Shown piece by piece: positions 45,571 through 55,125 of a DNA stretch of 64,000 bases; the first letter of the stretch is position 1; each line of letters opens with the position of its first letter. This stretch comes from Cellulophaga baltica (GTDB lineage: Bacteria > Bacteroidota > Bacteroidia > Flavobacteriales > Flavobacteriaceae). A model generated the notes under the pieces. The model did no database searches. It was not told the origin of the DNA and saw nothing but the letters and a program-made list of their open reading frames with translations. Both the position numbers and the translations under genes were made by a program. The stretch is taken from assembly GCF_900102165.1 (NCBI RefSeq), contig NZ_FNBD01000006.1, positions 174,979-238,978 of the forward strand, written 5' to 3'.

Positions 45571-48480
45571 TTGGAAACTGCATCATTACACGACCTCAAA
45601 GAGCGTTTAGAAGGAGAATTAAGAATAGACAAACTATCAAAAGCACTATATGCTACAGACGCATCGGTTTATAGGAAAACACCTTTAGCTGTTGCTTTTC
45701 CGAAAAACACTTCTGACCTTCAAAAATTAATTTTATTTGCTAAAGAACACAGTATCGGATTAATACCTAGAACGGCAGGTACTTCTCTAGCAGGGCAATG
45801 CGTGGGTGATGGAATTGTAGTAGATGTATCTGTACATTTCACGAAAATTATTTCTGTTGACAAAGAAAAAATGCAAGTCACTGTACAACCAGGAGTGATA
45901 CGTGATGAATTAAACACTTACTTAGAACCGTATGGCTTATTCTTCGGCCCCAATACGTCCACAGCAAACCGTTGCATGATTGGCGGAATGGTTGGAAACA
46001 ACTCTTCAGGAACTACATCTATACGTTACGGAATAACAAGGGAGTATACGTCTAGCTTAAAAACTATTTTATCTAACGGAGAAGAGGCAGAGTTTAAAGC
46101 ACTCACGACAGATGAGTTTTTAGACAAAACCAAATTAGACTCTTTTGAAGGGTCTATTTACCGAAGTTTACATAAAGAACTTTCAAATAAAGAAATTCAA
46201 GAAGAAATTATAAGGGAATTCCCAAAACCACAAATTCATAGAAGAAATACAGGATACGCTATAGACGAATTGCTAAAAAGTGATGTTTTCGGTGGTAAAA
46301 AAGATTTAATTAATGTCTGCGAATTATTAAGTGGAAGTGAGGGTACTTTAGCATTTACCACAGAAATTACACTTCAATTGGTGCCAATACCACCAAAACT
46401 TTCGGCAATGGTAGTACCGCACTACCGCACTCTGGAAGATTGCCTTACAGACGTAGCTCCTACCATGAAACACAATTTGCATACGTGCGAAATGATGGAC
46501 AAGGTGATACTTGACTGCACTAAAAACAATAGAGACCAATTAAAAAATAGATTCTTCGTTGCAGGTGATCCTGCCGCTCTTTTAATGCTTGAGGTAAAAT
46601 CTGATACTGAAGAAGATCTACAAAAGCAAATTGAGGCACTTTTAGCGACTATAGAAGCTTCTGGACTAAGTTATTCCAATTCCATTCTAAATGCCCAGGA
46701 AGGAAAAATGGCTGCCGAATTGCGTAAAGCCGGATTAGGACTTTTAGGAAATATAGTAGGAGATAAAAAAGCAGTTGCGTGTATTGAAGACACTGCAGTT
46801 GCCGTAGAAGATTTAAAAGATTTTATTGGAGAATTTACACAAATCATGGCAGGTTACAAGCAGAGTGCCGTATACTATGCACATGCTGGTGCAGGAGAAT
46901 TGCACTTAAGACCTATGCTTAATCTAAAAAAATCTGATGATGTTCACCTTTTTAGAGCCATCACAACAGATGTAGCTAAACTGACTAAAAAATATAAAGG
47001 CTCTTTTAGTGGAGAACACGGAGATGGTATTGTGAGAGCAGAATTTATCCCTCTAATGATCGGAGATAAAAACTACCAACTATTAAAGCGCGTTAAATCA
47101 TACTTTGATCCTACCAACATTTTTAATCCTGGTAAAATTGTGGATGCTTTCGCTATGGATGAATCGTTACGCTATACGATCGATAGAAAAGAGCCAGAGA
47201 TAAAAACACTCTTAGATTTTTCTGATAGTGAAGGTATTTTAAAAGCTGCAGAGAAATGTAATGGAAGTGGAGATTGCAGAAAAACACACCAAAGTGCAGG
47301 CGGTATGTGCCCAAGTTATCACGCCACCAAAAACGAAAAAGATACTACACGAGGTAGAGCCAACGCGTTAAGAGAGTTTCTAACTACTTCTGAAGCACCA
47401 AACAAGTTTAATCAGAAAGAATTAAAAGAAGTATTTGATCTATGTTTAAGCTGTAAAGCTTGTGCAAGTGAGTGCCCAAGTAACGTAGATGTAGCTACCC
47501 TAAAAACCGAATTTTTATACCAATATCAAGAAGCAAATGGATACCCTTTACGAGGCAAATTATTTGCTTACAATACTCAATTAAATAAATTAGGGAGTAA
47601 GGTTTCTGGCTTAACGAATGCAATATATGATTCTAGTTTCTTTGGCGGACTCTTAAAAAGTAGTGCCGGAGTTGCTAAAGAACGTACCATGCCTAAAGTT
47701 TATAGTTTTAATTTCGATAAACACCTACAAACATTTGACAACAAGAATACTAAAAATAAAAAAAGTATTGCCTTATATATTGATGAATTTACTAATTACC
47801 TAGATGTAGAACTAGGAAAAGACGCTATAGAGGTACTAACAAAGCTAGGCTATGATGTTGAATTATTCTATGCGGAAAGCGGAAGAACTTATATCTCAAA
47901 AGGCTTTTTAAAGCAGGCAAAAAAACTAGCGCTAGACAACATTGAAAAATTAAAAGTATTTGCAGATAAGAATATCCCGGTGGTTGGACTAGAGCCTTCT
48001 GCAATTCTAACCTTTAGAGATGAGTATAGACGTTTTACAACAGATAAAGAAACCATCACAAAAATAGCAACGAACTGTTATCTTATTGAGGAGTTTTTAG
48101 CAAATGAAATTACAGCTGGAGTTTTAAATTCTGACGTATTTACAACAGAAACTAAAAAGGTTAAAATTCACGGGCATTGCCACCAAAAGGCCTTATCAAA
48201 CCAAAAAGTGACGTTTGACATTTTAAACCTTCCAAAGAATTACGAAGTATCCATTATCACTTCAGGGTGTTGCGGAATGGCAGGATCTTTTGGCTATGAA
48301 AAAGAACATTATGAAGTAAGTATGCAAATAGGGGAGTTAAAACTATTTCCCGCAGTGCGTAAGTCTCCAGAAGACACCATTATTTCTGCCAATGGTACAA
48401 GTTGTCGTCATCAGATATATGATGGCACCAAAAGACAGGCCAAGCATCCTATTACAATTTTAAAAGAAGCACTACTCTAA
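45571..48480 (+). CDS. YdiJ-like FAD-linked dehydrogenase with Fe-S domains
   Basis: A 969-residue enzyme joining a GlcD-type FAD domain (about 30-520, RTAGTSLAGQCVGDGIVVD pyrophosphate site) with a 4Fe-4S ferredoxin part (CNGSGDCRKTH and CLSCKACASECP) and CCG cysteine-rich domains (HGHCHQKAL, SGCCGMAGSFG). It resembles E. coli YdiJ and should oxidise a D-2-hydroxyacid such as D-lactate or 2-hydroxyglutarate and pass electrons to quinone. The start is TTG 45571; no nearby ATG keeps the N terminus. The last 9 bases overlap the end of the convergent phosphatase gene. Confidence 0.92.
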   Translation: METASLHDLKERLEGELRIDKLSKALYATDASVYRKTPLAVAFPKNTSDLQKLILFAKEHSIGLIPRTAGTSLAGQCVGDGIVVDVSVHFTKIISVDKEKMQVTVQPGVIRDELNTYLEPYGLFFGPNTSTANRCMIGGMVGNNSSGTTSIRYGITREYTSSLKTILSNGEEAEFKALTTDEFLDKTKLDSFEGSIYRSLHKELSNKEIQEEIIREFPKPQIHRRNTGYAIDELLKSDVFGGKKDLINVCELLSGSEGTLAFTTEITLQLVPIPPKLSAMVVPHYRTLEDCLTDVAPTMKHNLHTCEMMDKVILDCTKNNRDQLKNRFFVAGDPAALLMLEVKSDTEEDLQKQIEALLATIEASGLSYSNSILNAQEGKMAAELRKAGLGLLGNIVGDKKAVACIEDTAVAVEDLKDFIGEFTQIMAGYKQSAVYYAHAGAGELHLRPMLNLKKSDDVHLFRAITTDVAKLTKKYKGSFSGEHGDGIVRAEFIPLMIGDKNYQLLKRVKSYFDPTNIFNPGKIVDAFAMDESLRYTIDRKEPEIKTLLDFSDSEGILKAAEKCNGSGDCRKTHQSAGGMCPSYHATKNEKDTTRGRANALREFLTTSEAPNKFNQKELKEVFDLCLSCKACASECPSNVDVATLKTEFLYQYQEANGYPLRGKLFAYNTQLNKLGSKVSGLTNAIYDSSFFGGLLKSSAGVAKERTMPKVYSFNFDKHLQTFDNKNTKNKKSIALYIDEFTNYLDVELGKDAIEVLTKLGYDVELFYAESGRTYISKGFLKQAKKLALDNIEKLKVFADKNIPVVGLEPSAILTFRDEYRRFTTDKETITKIATNCYLIEEFLANEITAGVLNSDVFTTETKKVKIHGHCHQKALSNQKVTFDILNLPKNYEVSIITSGCCGMAGSFGYEKEHYEVSMQIGELKLFPAVRKSPEDTIISANGTSCRHQIYDGTKRQAKHPITILKEALL

Positions 48481-49344
48481 AGAGCTTTCTTCTAAAGACG
48501 AAGAAGAATCTTTTTTCTTGTCTTGATTAAAAGTAATAGAAGCAATTAATTCATTGATGTCTAATTCTTTCAATTCTTCATCAGCATAAAAAGAGGAAAG
48601 TTTATCATTGTTATAGTGGTAGACTTTCCATCTTTTAAAAGAATATTCTAACGCCGTTAGGTTTTCTACCCAATCTCCAGAGTTTAAGTAAGTACACGCT
48701 CCATTTTTATTCTCATACAGCTCTTTTTTAGGTTGATGAATATGTCCGCATACTACATAATCATACCCATTCTCTATAGCCAAATCTGCCGCTGTTTTCT
48801 CAAAATCGTTGACATACTTGATAGCCCCTTTTACGCTATTTTTAATTCGCTTAGATAGCGAATATTTTTCTCTACCCATACGTGTTAAACACCAGTTCAT
48901 GAACCGGTTAATCAATATTAGAAAGTCATAACCATAACCTCCAAGCTTCGCTAACCATTTTGCATTTTGTATGGAAGCGTCAAAAACATCTCCGTGAAAA
49001 AACCATGTTTTTTTTCCATTCAAATCCAATACTAGCTTATCAACAATACTCACGTATCCTATTGAAGTATCGCTAAACTTACGAAGCATTTCATCATGAT
49101 TTCCAGTAATATACGTTACTTCAACACCGTTAGATGCCATACCTATAATCTTCTTTAAAACCTTTAAATGCGAAGGTGGAAAATAACGCTTACTAAACTG
49201 CCAGATATCTATGATATCTCCATTAAGAATGAGCTTCTTGGGCTGAATACTGCTCAAATATGAGATTAATTCATCGGCATGACAGCCATAAGTACCCAAA
49301 TGCACATCTGAAATTACGACTACATCTATTTTTCTCTTTTTCAA
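48472..49344 (-). CDS. LpxH-like UDP-2,3-diacylglucosamine diphosphatase/metallophosphoesterase
   Basis: A 290-residue calcineurin-fold phosphoesterase close to LpxH/LpxH2, which hydrolyses UDP-diacylglucosamine to lipid X. Metal motifs: Asp13 and His15 (ISDVHLG), Gly-Asp 42-43 (NGDIIDIW), GNHDE at 81-85, and GHIHQPKK near the C terminus. The start is TTG 49344: an in-frame stop lies five codons upstream, and no ATG before the metal motifs exists. A -7 element sits 16 bp upstream. The acidic Ser/Glu-rich tail (SSSSLEESSLE) overlaps the end of the YdiJ-like gene by 9 bp. Confidence 0.85.
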   Translation of the reverse strand: MKKRKIDVVVISDVHLGTYGCHADELISYLSSIQPKKLILNGDIIDIWQFSKRYFPPSHLKVLKKIIGMASNGVEVTYITGNHDEMLRKFSDTSIGYVSIVDKLVLDLNGKKTWFFHGDVFDASIQNAKWLAKLGGYGYDFLILINRFMNWCLTRMGREKYSLSKRIKNSVKGAIKYVNDFEKTAADLAIENGYDYVVCGHIHQPKKELYENKNGACTYLNSGDWVENLTALEYSFKRWKVYHYNNDKLSSFYADEELKELDINELIASITFNQDKKKDSSSSLEESSLE

Positions 49345-49359
49345 ATCTTCTCGTTTTTA

Positions 49360-49367
49360 CAAAATTA
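49360..49367 (-). promoter_or_regulatory. Predicted -7 element of the LpxH-like gene
   Basis: Reads TAATTTTG on the minus strand, 16 bp upstream of the TTG start. The implied leader is only about 9 bases. No -33 at good spacing. Confidence 0.45.
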
Positions 49368-49481
49368 AAGCAGAGACTATAAAGTTATCATCAATTGAAA
49401 ATCAACATTATATCAGTTAAATGTTAAATATTTATTATGTAATTTCCTACAAGGTAAATTTTAGATTAAGACCACTCTAAG

Positions 49482-49513
49482 TTTGGGTTTATATGAATTT
49501 AGAATTACCTTTG
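49482..49513 (+). promoter_or_regulatory. Predicted promoter of aroC
   Basis: The -33 TTTG (49482-49485) and -7 TACCTTTG (49506-49513) are full matches 20 bp apart, 23 bp before the ATG. Confidence 0.72.
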
Positions 49514-49536
49514 AATCTGTTAAATTTTAAGAAGAA

Positions 49537-50601
49537 ATGGCAGGAAATACATACGGAACTATTTTTAAACTTTCCACTTTTGGAGAATCTCATGGTGTTG
49601 CAATTGGTGGAGTTATAGATGGTTGCCCAGCAGGTATTGCCATAAACTTAGAAGAAATTCAGAATGAATTAAACCGACGTAAACCGGGCCAGTCTGCTAT
49701 TGTTACCCAGCGAAAGGAGCCGGATACCGTCGAATTTTATTCAGGAATCTTTGAAGGCGTTACCACAGGAACTCCAATAGGTTTTGCTATTCATAACACC
49801 AATCAGAAGTCCCATGATTATACACATATAAAAGATTCTTATAGGCCCTCACATGCCGATTATGTCTATGACCAAAAATATGGTTTTCGTGACTACCGTG
49901 GTGGTGGACGAAGTTCTGCTCGCGAAACAGCAAGTAGAGTAGTAGCCGGTGCTATCGCCAAACAATTTGTAAGCGCTATTAAAATTAATGCGTATGTATC
50001 TCAGGTGGGCACGCTTAAATTAGATAAAAACTACCAAGATTTAGATTTCTCTCTAACAGAAAGCAATCCTGTACGCTGTCCAGATCCTGCAACTGCAGCA
50101 AAAATGGAAGATTACATCAAAGACATAAGAAAAGAAGGTGATACTATTGGAGGTATTGTAACTTGTGTTATTCAGAATGTCCCAATTGGCTTAGGAGAAC
50201 CTGTTTTTAATAAATTACATGCGGAGTTGGGTAAAGCAATGCTTTCTATTAATGCTGTTAAAGGTTTTGAATACGGAAGTGGTTTTGATGGCGTTACTAA
50301 AAAAGGTAGCGATCATAATGATCAATACAATCCGGATGGCACCACAAAAACAAACTATAGTGGAGGCATACAAGGAGGCATCTCTAACGGCATGGACATC
50401 TACTTTAACGTTGCCTTTAAACCCGTAGCAACCGTAATACAACCTTACGAGACTATCGACAAAGAAGGTAATATGATCAAGACGCAAGGAAAAGGGCGTC
50501 ATGACCCTTGTGTAGTACCTAGAGCAGTGCCTATCGTAGAAGCAATGGCTGCTATAGTCTTGGCAGACTTCACTTTACTAAACAGAACCATAAAATTATA
50601 G
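49537..50601 (+). CDS. aroC: Chorismate synthase
   Basis: A 354-residue FMN-dependent enzyme that converts EPSP to chorismate, the last common step to aromatic amino acids and menaquinone. Signature blocks: [20 protein letters not shown] at the N terminus, [20 protein letters not shown] with [13 protein letters not shown], and [18 protein letters not shown] near the C terminus. Length is usual. It is a single gene with a strong promoter; the next gene is 61 bp downstream. Confidence 0.97.
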   Translation: MAGNTYGTIFKLSTFGESHGVAIGGVIDGCPAGIAINLEEIQNELNRRKPGQSAIVTQRKEPDTVEFYSGIFEGVTTGTPIGFAIHNTNQKSHDYTHIKDSYRPSHADYVYDQKYGFRDYRGGGRSSARETASRVVAGAIAKQFVSAIKINAYVSQVGTLKLDKNYQDLDFSLTESNPVRCPDPATAAKMEDYIKDIRKEGDTIGGIVTCVIQNVPIGLGEPVFNKLHAELGKAMLSINAVKGFEYGSGFDGVTKKGSDHNDQYNPDGTTKTNYSGGIQGGISNGMDIYFNVAFKPVATVIQPYETIDKEGNMIKTQGKGRHDPCVVPRAVPIVEAMAAIVLADFTLLNRTIKL

Positions 50602-50662
50602 TTAGGGATTTGGTAGATTAAGGTTCAAAACTGTATCTTTCTGTCCTAAAACTAATTATTTT

Positions 50663-51964
50663 ATGAAGAAATTGGAATTGCACTGGCAAATTTTAATAGG
50701 CATGTTAGCCGGAGTATTATTTGCATTCATAATGGTTCAATTTGATTGGGGAGCAAAATTTGTTTCAGATTGGATAAAACCTTTCGGAAATATATTCATC
50801 AACTCACTTAAACTTATTGCAGTTCCTTTAATACTCGCTTCCTTAATAAAAGGAGTGTCAGACTTAAAAGATATTTCTAAACTCTCACAAATGGGAGGTA
50901 GGACTATAGGAATTTATATTGTTACTACCATCATAGCCGTTTCTATCGGTTTAGCTGTTGTAAACATTATACAACCCGGAAAATCTATATCGGAAGAAAC
51001 AAGAACTCAGCTTGTTGAAAACTATAAAGGTGATGCTGATTCTAGAATTGCACAAGCACACAAGCAGGAAGAATCGGGCCCATTACAAGCTCTGGAAGAT
51101 ATTGTACCTAGCAATATTTTTAAAGCGGCAAGTGATAATGGTAATATGCTACAAGTTATCTTCTTCGCTATTTTCTTCGGAATTGGATTGATCCTTATCC
51201 CAGAAGAACAATCCACACCAGTAAAAAAATTCTTTGACGGCTTTAATGAAGTAATTCTAAAATTAATTGATTTAATAATGCTTGCTGCTCCGTTTGGTGT
51301 ATTTGCATTATTAGCAGCACTAGTAGTAGAATCTCCTAGCTTGGACTTATTTAAGGCCTTAGCTTGGTATGCCTTATGTGTTATTATTGGATTATTTTTA
51401 ATGATATGCGTATACCTTGGTTTTGTGTGGATATTCACTAAAAAATCGCCTTCATTTTTCTTAAAAGGGATGTCTCCTGCGCAACTTTTAGCTTTTTCTA
51501 CGAGCTCTAGTGCCGCTACCTTACCTGTTACTATGGAACGCGTAGAAGAGCATTTAGGCGTAGATGAAGAAGTTACCAGTTTTGTGTTACCTATTGGTGC
51601 CACTATTAATATGGATGGTACAAGTTTATATCAAGCTGTAGCTGCTATTTTTATAGCACAAGCCTTTGGTATGGATCTAGATTTATGGGCGCAATTAGGA
51701 ATTATTGTTACAGCAACTTTAGCCTCTATAGGTAGCGCTGCGGTACCCGGAGCCGGAATGGTGATGCTAGTTATTGTTCTTTCTCAAGCAGGAATACCAG
51801 AAGCGGGCTTAGCCTTAATTTTTGCGGTAGACAGACCATTAGATATGTGTAGAACAGTAGTGAATGTTACGGGTGATGCTGCCGTATCCATGATGGTTGC
51901 TAAATCTGTAGACAAACTACACGATCCTAAAGAAAGAAAATGGGATGACAATTATAAAGCTTAG
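50663..51964 (+). CDS. Dicarboxylate/amino acid:cation symporter (DAACS family)
   Basis: A 433-residue inner-membrane transporter of the GltP/DctA family with about eight membrane helices and two re-entrant loops. Family motifs: SVSFSTSSSAATLP-like AFSTSSSAATLPVTME (HP1), INMDGTSLYQ (TM7), IGSAAVPGAGMVM (HP2), and FAVDRPLDMCRTVVNVTGD (TM8). It takes up glutamate, aspartate or C4-dicarboxylates with H+ or Na+. The gene ends at a strong terminator. Confidence 0.94.
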   Translation: MKKLELHWQILIGMLAGVLFAFIMVQFDWGAKFVSDWIKPFGNIFINSLKLIAVPLILASLIKGVSDLKDISKLSQMGGRTIGIYIVTTIIAVSIGLAVVNIIQPGKSISEETRTQLVENYKGDADSRIAQAHKQEESGPLQALEDIVPSNIFKAASDNGNMLQVIFFAIFFGIGLILIPEEQSTPVKKFFDGFNEVILKLIDLIMLAAPFGVFALLAALVVESPSLDLFKALAWYALCVIIGLFLMICVYLGFVWIFTKKSPSFFLKGMSPAQLLAFSTSSSAATLPVTMERVEEHLGVDEEVTSFVLPIGATINMDGTSLYQAVAAIFIAQAFGMDLDLWAQLGIIVTATLASIGSAAVPGAGMVMLVIVLSQAGIPEAGLALIFAVDRPLDMCRTVVNVTGDAAVSMMVAKSVDKLHDPKERKWDDNYKA

Positions 51965-51984
51965 ATATTAATTATTTATACATA

Positions 51985-52016
51985 AAAAAAAGAGTCCAAA
52001 ATAGGACTCTTTTTTT
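51985..52016 (+). terminator. Rho-independent terminator after the symporter gene
   Basis: A 13-bp stem (51985-51997 with 52004-52016, core AGAGTCC/GGACTCT) with a 6-base loop and A and T runs. It may also stop the convergent lipid operon ending at 52124. Confidence 0.88.
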
Positions 52017-52123
52017 ATGCTAATGAATGAAGTTTATTAGATAAAGTTATGCACTATGCATACAGATAAACATCTTAAAATAAGACAGTGTCATTTGATT
52101 TACAATCAATTAACTATCACTAC

Positions 52124-53818
52124 TTAAGAATTTACTTTAGCTGATGAAACGGTAAAGATTCCAAAATCATCAATGAGCATGGTTTCTTTATAGATGCCAT
52201 TATACGCCATCAATCGATCTAATTCTTTCTGAGATCTTCTTCTCATCACCCAATTTTTCTTTTGATGACTATTTAACACATAGGCTATCATTTTTAATTG
52301 CGGATGCCACGGCTGACCCGTATAGACCACATGCGCATTCTTTTCAGCTACAGATTGTATTCCTGCTAGCGCTTTACTAGCCATTTCATTATCACCAAAG
52401 AGTTCTAATATCCCGGATACGATAATAATAGTTGGCTCAAAATTAATTTTCGTATACGTCTCTGGATCAAAACAATCAAAATTGGTAAATCGTACGTTCT
52501 TATATCCTTTAGAATCAATAACTTTCTGTCCTATCTCAATATTCTCTTTTACAAATTCATTGATTACAATTTCTGCCTTAGGGTATGTATCTTTAATATC
52601 AAACAGGTAATTTCCAGTACCCCCAGCAATGTCTAAAATTTTAATGCTGCGGCCTGCTTTTACTAAGTGCTCTATATTCTTTTCTAAAAGTTGTAGCAAG
52701 TGCTGCTTTCGTATTCTAATACCTCGCCAACCTATTGCTTCAAGGTAATTTTTATCCATCATGGTACCAAAACCTAATTTTCCTTTAGGTTTATTATGAT
52801 AGACATAATCTAGAGATGCCCCAGAATCAAAACCATGTTCTAAGCCAATAGCCATCCCGTCACTAATTTTTCCTATTTTACTTAAAGACCATTTTTGAAA
52901 CTTGAAATTTAAGTTATTACCTTCTTTATTTTGTAGACTCCTATGTTCTACCATTGAAAATTGATCCGGCTCAAGGCCAAGCTTTTTCTGGGGTTGCTTG
53001 AAACTCTGAACTGCAAAAGATTTCATCTTATCATAGACCAATTCTTTTTCGGTTTCAAACAAAATACCATGAAAAAAGTCTGGCAATACTTCAAGTTGCT
53101 TTAAATTTGTGTCTAACTTATCGAAAAATATTTTTTGATCCTTATTAAATACCACCTTGTCTTTCTCTGCAGACAAAATAAGCGTTGGGGTATCTATAGC
53201 CGCTGCATCTTCTACCAAGCGGTTGCCAGCATCTGCTAAGTCTATCAATAATTTGGCATCAATAGATCGTGTAATCAAAGAATCTGTATCATAGGCATTT
53301 TGCTGCGCTACGTCGTGTGTTAACATGGTAGATTTTACATAGCTTTTAATAATCAAATCCTTTTTCAACTTAGTACCCAAAGTAATCATCTCATTAGCTA
53401 AAGGTACAATGAGGTTGATTCTAAAAGCAGGAGCAAGCAGTGCCATACCGGCAATATTTGGCGCGTAATCATGAACCCATGCAGAAGCAATGACACCACC
53501 AATGCTATTTGCTATTACAAACATATCTGTACTAGGAATAGTGTATGCGGATTTTAAATAGAGCGCAAAAGCATCTAAATCTCTCACATAGTCCATAAAA
53601 ACAGAAGATGTTTCTGTCTTCGTATGACCATGACCCCGAAGATCAAAAGCAAAAATATTATACTCTGAAAATTGAGAAGAAGTAGCAATATCATTTAAAC
53701 GCTCAGAATGTTCATGTCCACGATGAATGATGATAACACTCTTCTGAGATGGTTTGAAATTCCATTTGCGATAAAAAATTTCGCTTCCATCAAAACTATT
53801 AAAATGTCCGTTACTCAT
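52124..53818 (-). CDS. YnbC-like alpha/beta hydrolase-methyltransferase fusion
   Basis: A 564-residue two-domain protein. Residues about 1-270 are an alpha/beta hydrolase (lysophospholipase-like): nucleophile Ser105 in ANSIGG, with Asp220 (LILSAEKD) and His250 (DFFHG) as probable triad members. Residues about 350-564 are a class I SAM methyltransferase with motif I LDIAGGTGNY at 395-404. The same fusion is found in E. coli YnbC. It is the last gene of the six-gene lipid operon; its ATG overlaps the stop of the phosphatase gene (ATGA). It may remove an acyl chain and methylate a head group; this is inference. Confidence 0.87.
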   Translation of the reverse strand: MSNGHFNSFDGSEIFYRKWNFKPSQKSVIIIHRGHEHSERLNDIATSSQFSEYNIFAFDLRGHGHTKTETSSVFMDYVRDLDAFALYLKSAYTIPSTDMFVIANSIGGVIASAWVHDYAPNIAGMALLAPAFRINLIVPLANEMITLGTKLKKDLIIKSYVKSTMLTHDVAQQNAYDTDSLITRSIDAKLLIDLADAGNRLVEDAAAIDTPTLILSAEKDKVVFNKDQKIFFDKLDTNLKQLEVLPDFFHGILFETEKELVYDKMKSFAVQSFKQPQKKLGLEPDQFSMVEHRSLQNKEGNNLNFKFQKWSLSKIGKISDGMAIGLEHGFDSGASLDYVYHNKPKGKLGFGTMMDKNYLEAIGWRGIRIRKQHLLQLLEKNIEHLVKAGRSIKILDIAGGTGNYLFDIKDTYPKAEIVINEFVKENIEIGQKVIDSKGYKNVRFTNFDCFDPETYTKINFEPTIIIVSGILELFGDNEMASKALAGIQSVAEKNAHVVYTGQPWHPQLKMIAYVLNSHQKKNWVMRRRSQKELDRLMAYNGIYKETMLIDDFGIFTVSSAKVNS

Positions 53819-55125
53819 ATATTGATTGACTTTAAAAAATCCTGTACATAGCTATGTATTACAGCATTTTTGTGGGTGGTTTTTATTTTTATTAGTGCTT
53901 CGTCTAAAGGTAAAGATAGAATATTTTTTACAACAAGAATCCCAATCAATGTACTTCTGCTAAGCCCCATAGTACAATGAATTAAAATTTTTCCGTCTTT
54001 AGGTAATTCCTTGTAATGTGATGTTATTTCTAAGACGATTCTTTTAATTTCGATAGTATCGAATGCTCCGATATCCAATAAGGGAACAGCATGATACACA
54101 CTATTACCCTTAATTGCATTATTTTCTTCCAATTCTGCCGAAAAATCATATACTAAAGTGTTTTGATTGCCTTTAAAATCTTGAAATTCTGATTGATCAA
54201 GCCTCGACGAAACATACAGCTTTGGAATAAGTTCTATAGGCTTTTTATTTTTCCTTAAAAATTTCCAAAACAACCAGTACAGTCCGATGTATGGGAAATA
54301 CACTATTTTTTTATACCACGGAATAGTACCCTGCTTATTTTTTAAAAAGTATATGCTATTTTTTTGATAATGATACCCCACTAAAAATAGTACCAATGCG
54401 GGCCATAATAAAATGAGTCCGCTTGCATGATAAAATTCAAAAACCACCAGACTTAACAGAATCACCAGCCAGCCGCCTAAAAAATAACAGTTGGCGAGGT
54501 AAAAGTTTCGTAATTTGAAATTGTTTTTCTCCGCAGGAAAAACGATAAAGCTCAATTGCCCTAATATGGCTCCAGTAACTACATCTAGTAAATGATGCTG
54601 ATACGTGGTCAACGTAGCGAGACCCAATAACACCAACCATACGGCCGAGACTTGACGCCAGGGAGCTGTAAAGTTTCTAAAGACCGACCAAAATATAAAA
54701 GCAAAAGCAATATGCAATGATGGAGCTTCATTGAAAGGAGAATCTACTTTTTTAATAAATTGAAAGAAAAAATTAAATAAAACACTACTCGTTTCTGGTT
54801 TTATGAATGAAAATTTCAAAGGAAATAATAGAAAAAATAACCCAGCAGCAACACTCACAAATACGACCCGTTTTGTCAAAGTCTGTAGTTCTTGCCTTGT
54901 TTCACAAAGAAAAAAGACAATGACAAAAAATATTCCGCTAGTCATATATGGTATTACTGTCCAAGGAATAAAGGGAATGTACTGCTCAAAACTAAAAATA
55001 AATGAAGGCACGTAATCTAGCGTAGACGCATACCAAGCATTCACATTATAGAACAGACTAAATACCGTAGCACACAGCGCCACTAGCTTTATTCTTGTCC
55101 CTATTGTTACTCTTGCTTCATCCAT
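53815..55125 (-). CDS. YnbD-like PAP2 and dual-specificity phosphatase fusion
   Basis: A 436-residue membrane protein with two phosphatase domains. The N-terminal part has about seven helices and PAP2 motifs PSLHIAFAF (135-143) and HHLLD (His177, Asp181). After more membrane helices comes a cytoplasmic tyrosine/dual-specificity phosphatase domain with the HCX5R loop His383-Cys384 to Arg390 (HCTMGLSRS). E. coli YnbD has the same order. PAP2 usually removes phosphate from lipid phosphates; the DSP domain may act on a phosphoinositide- or phosphatidylglycerophosphate-like lipid. It overlaps both neighbours (19 bp with the SDR, 4 bp with the hydrolase). Confidence 0.88.
   Translation of the reverse strand: MDEARVTIGTRIKLVALCATVFSLFYNVNAWYASTLDYVPSFIFSFEQYIPFIPWTVIPYMTSGIFFVIVFFLCETRQELQTLTKRVVFVSVAAGLFFLLFPLKFSFIKPETSSVLFNFFFQFIKKVDSPFNEAPSLHIAFAFIFWSVFRNFTAPWRQVSAVWLVLLGLATLTTYQHHLLDVVTGAILGQLSFIVFPAEKNNFKLRNFYLANCYFLGGWLVILLSLVVFEFYHASGLILLWPALVLFLVGYHYQKNSIYFLKNKQGTIPWYKKIVYFPYIGLYWLFWKFLRKNKKPIELIPKLYVSSRLDQSEFQDFKGNQNTLVYDFSAELEENNAIKGNSVYHAVPLLDIGAFDTIEIKRIVLEITSHYKELPKDGKILIHCTMGLSRSTLIGILVVKNILSLPLDEALIKIKTTHKNAVIHSYVQDFLKSINI

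Noticed and set aside
51022-51603. 193-aa minus-strand frame antisense to the symporter gene
   Set aside because: It mirrors codon positions of a conserved transporter and shows no recognisable fold.
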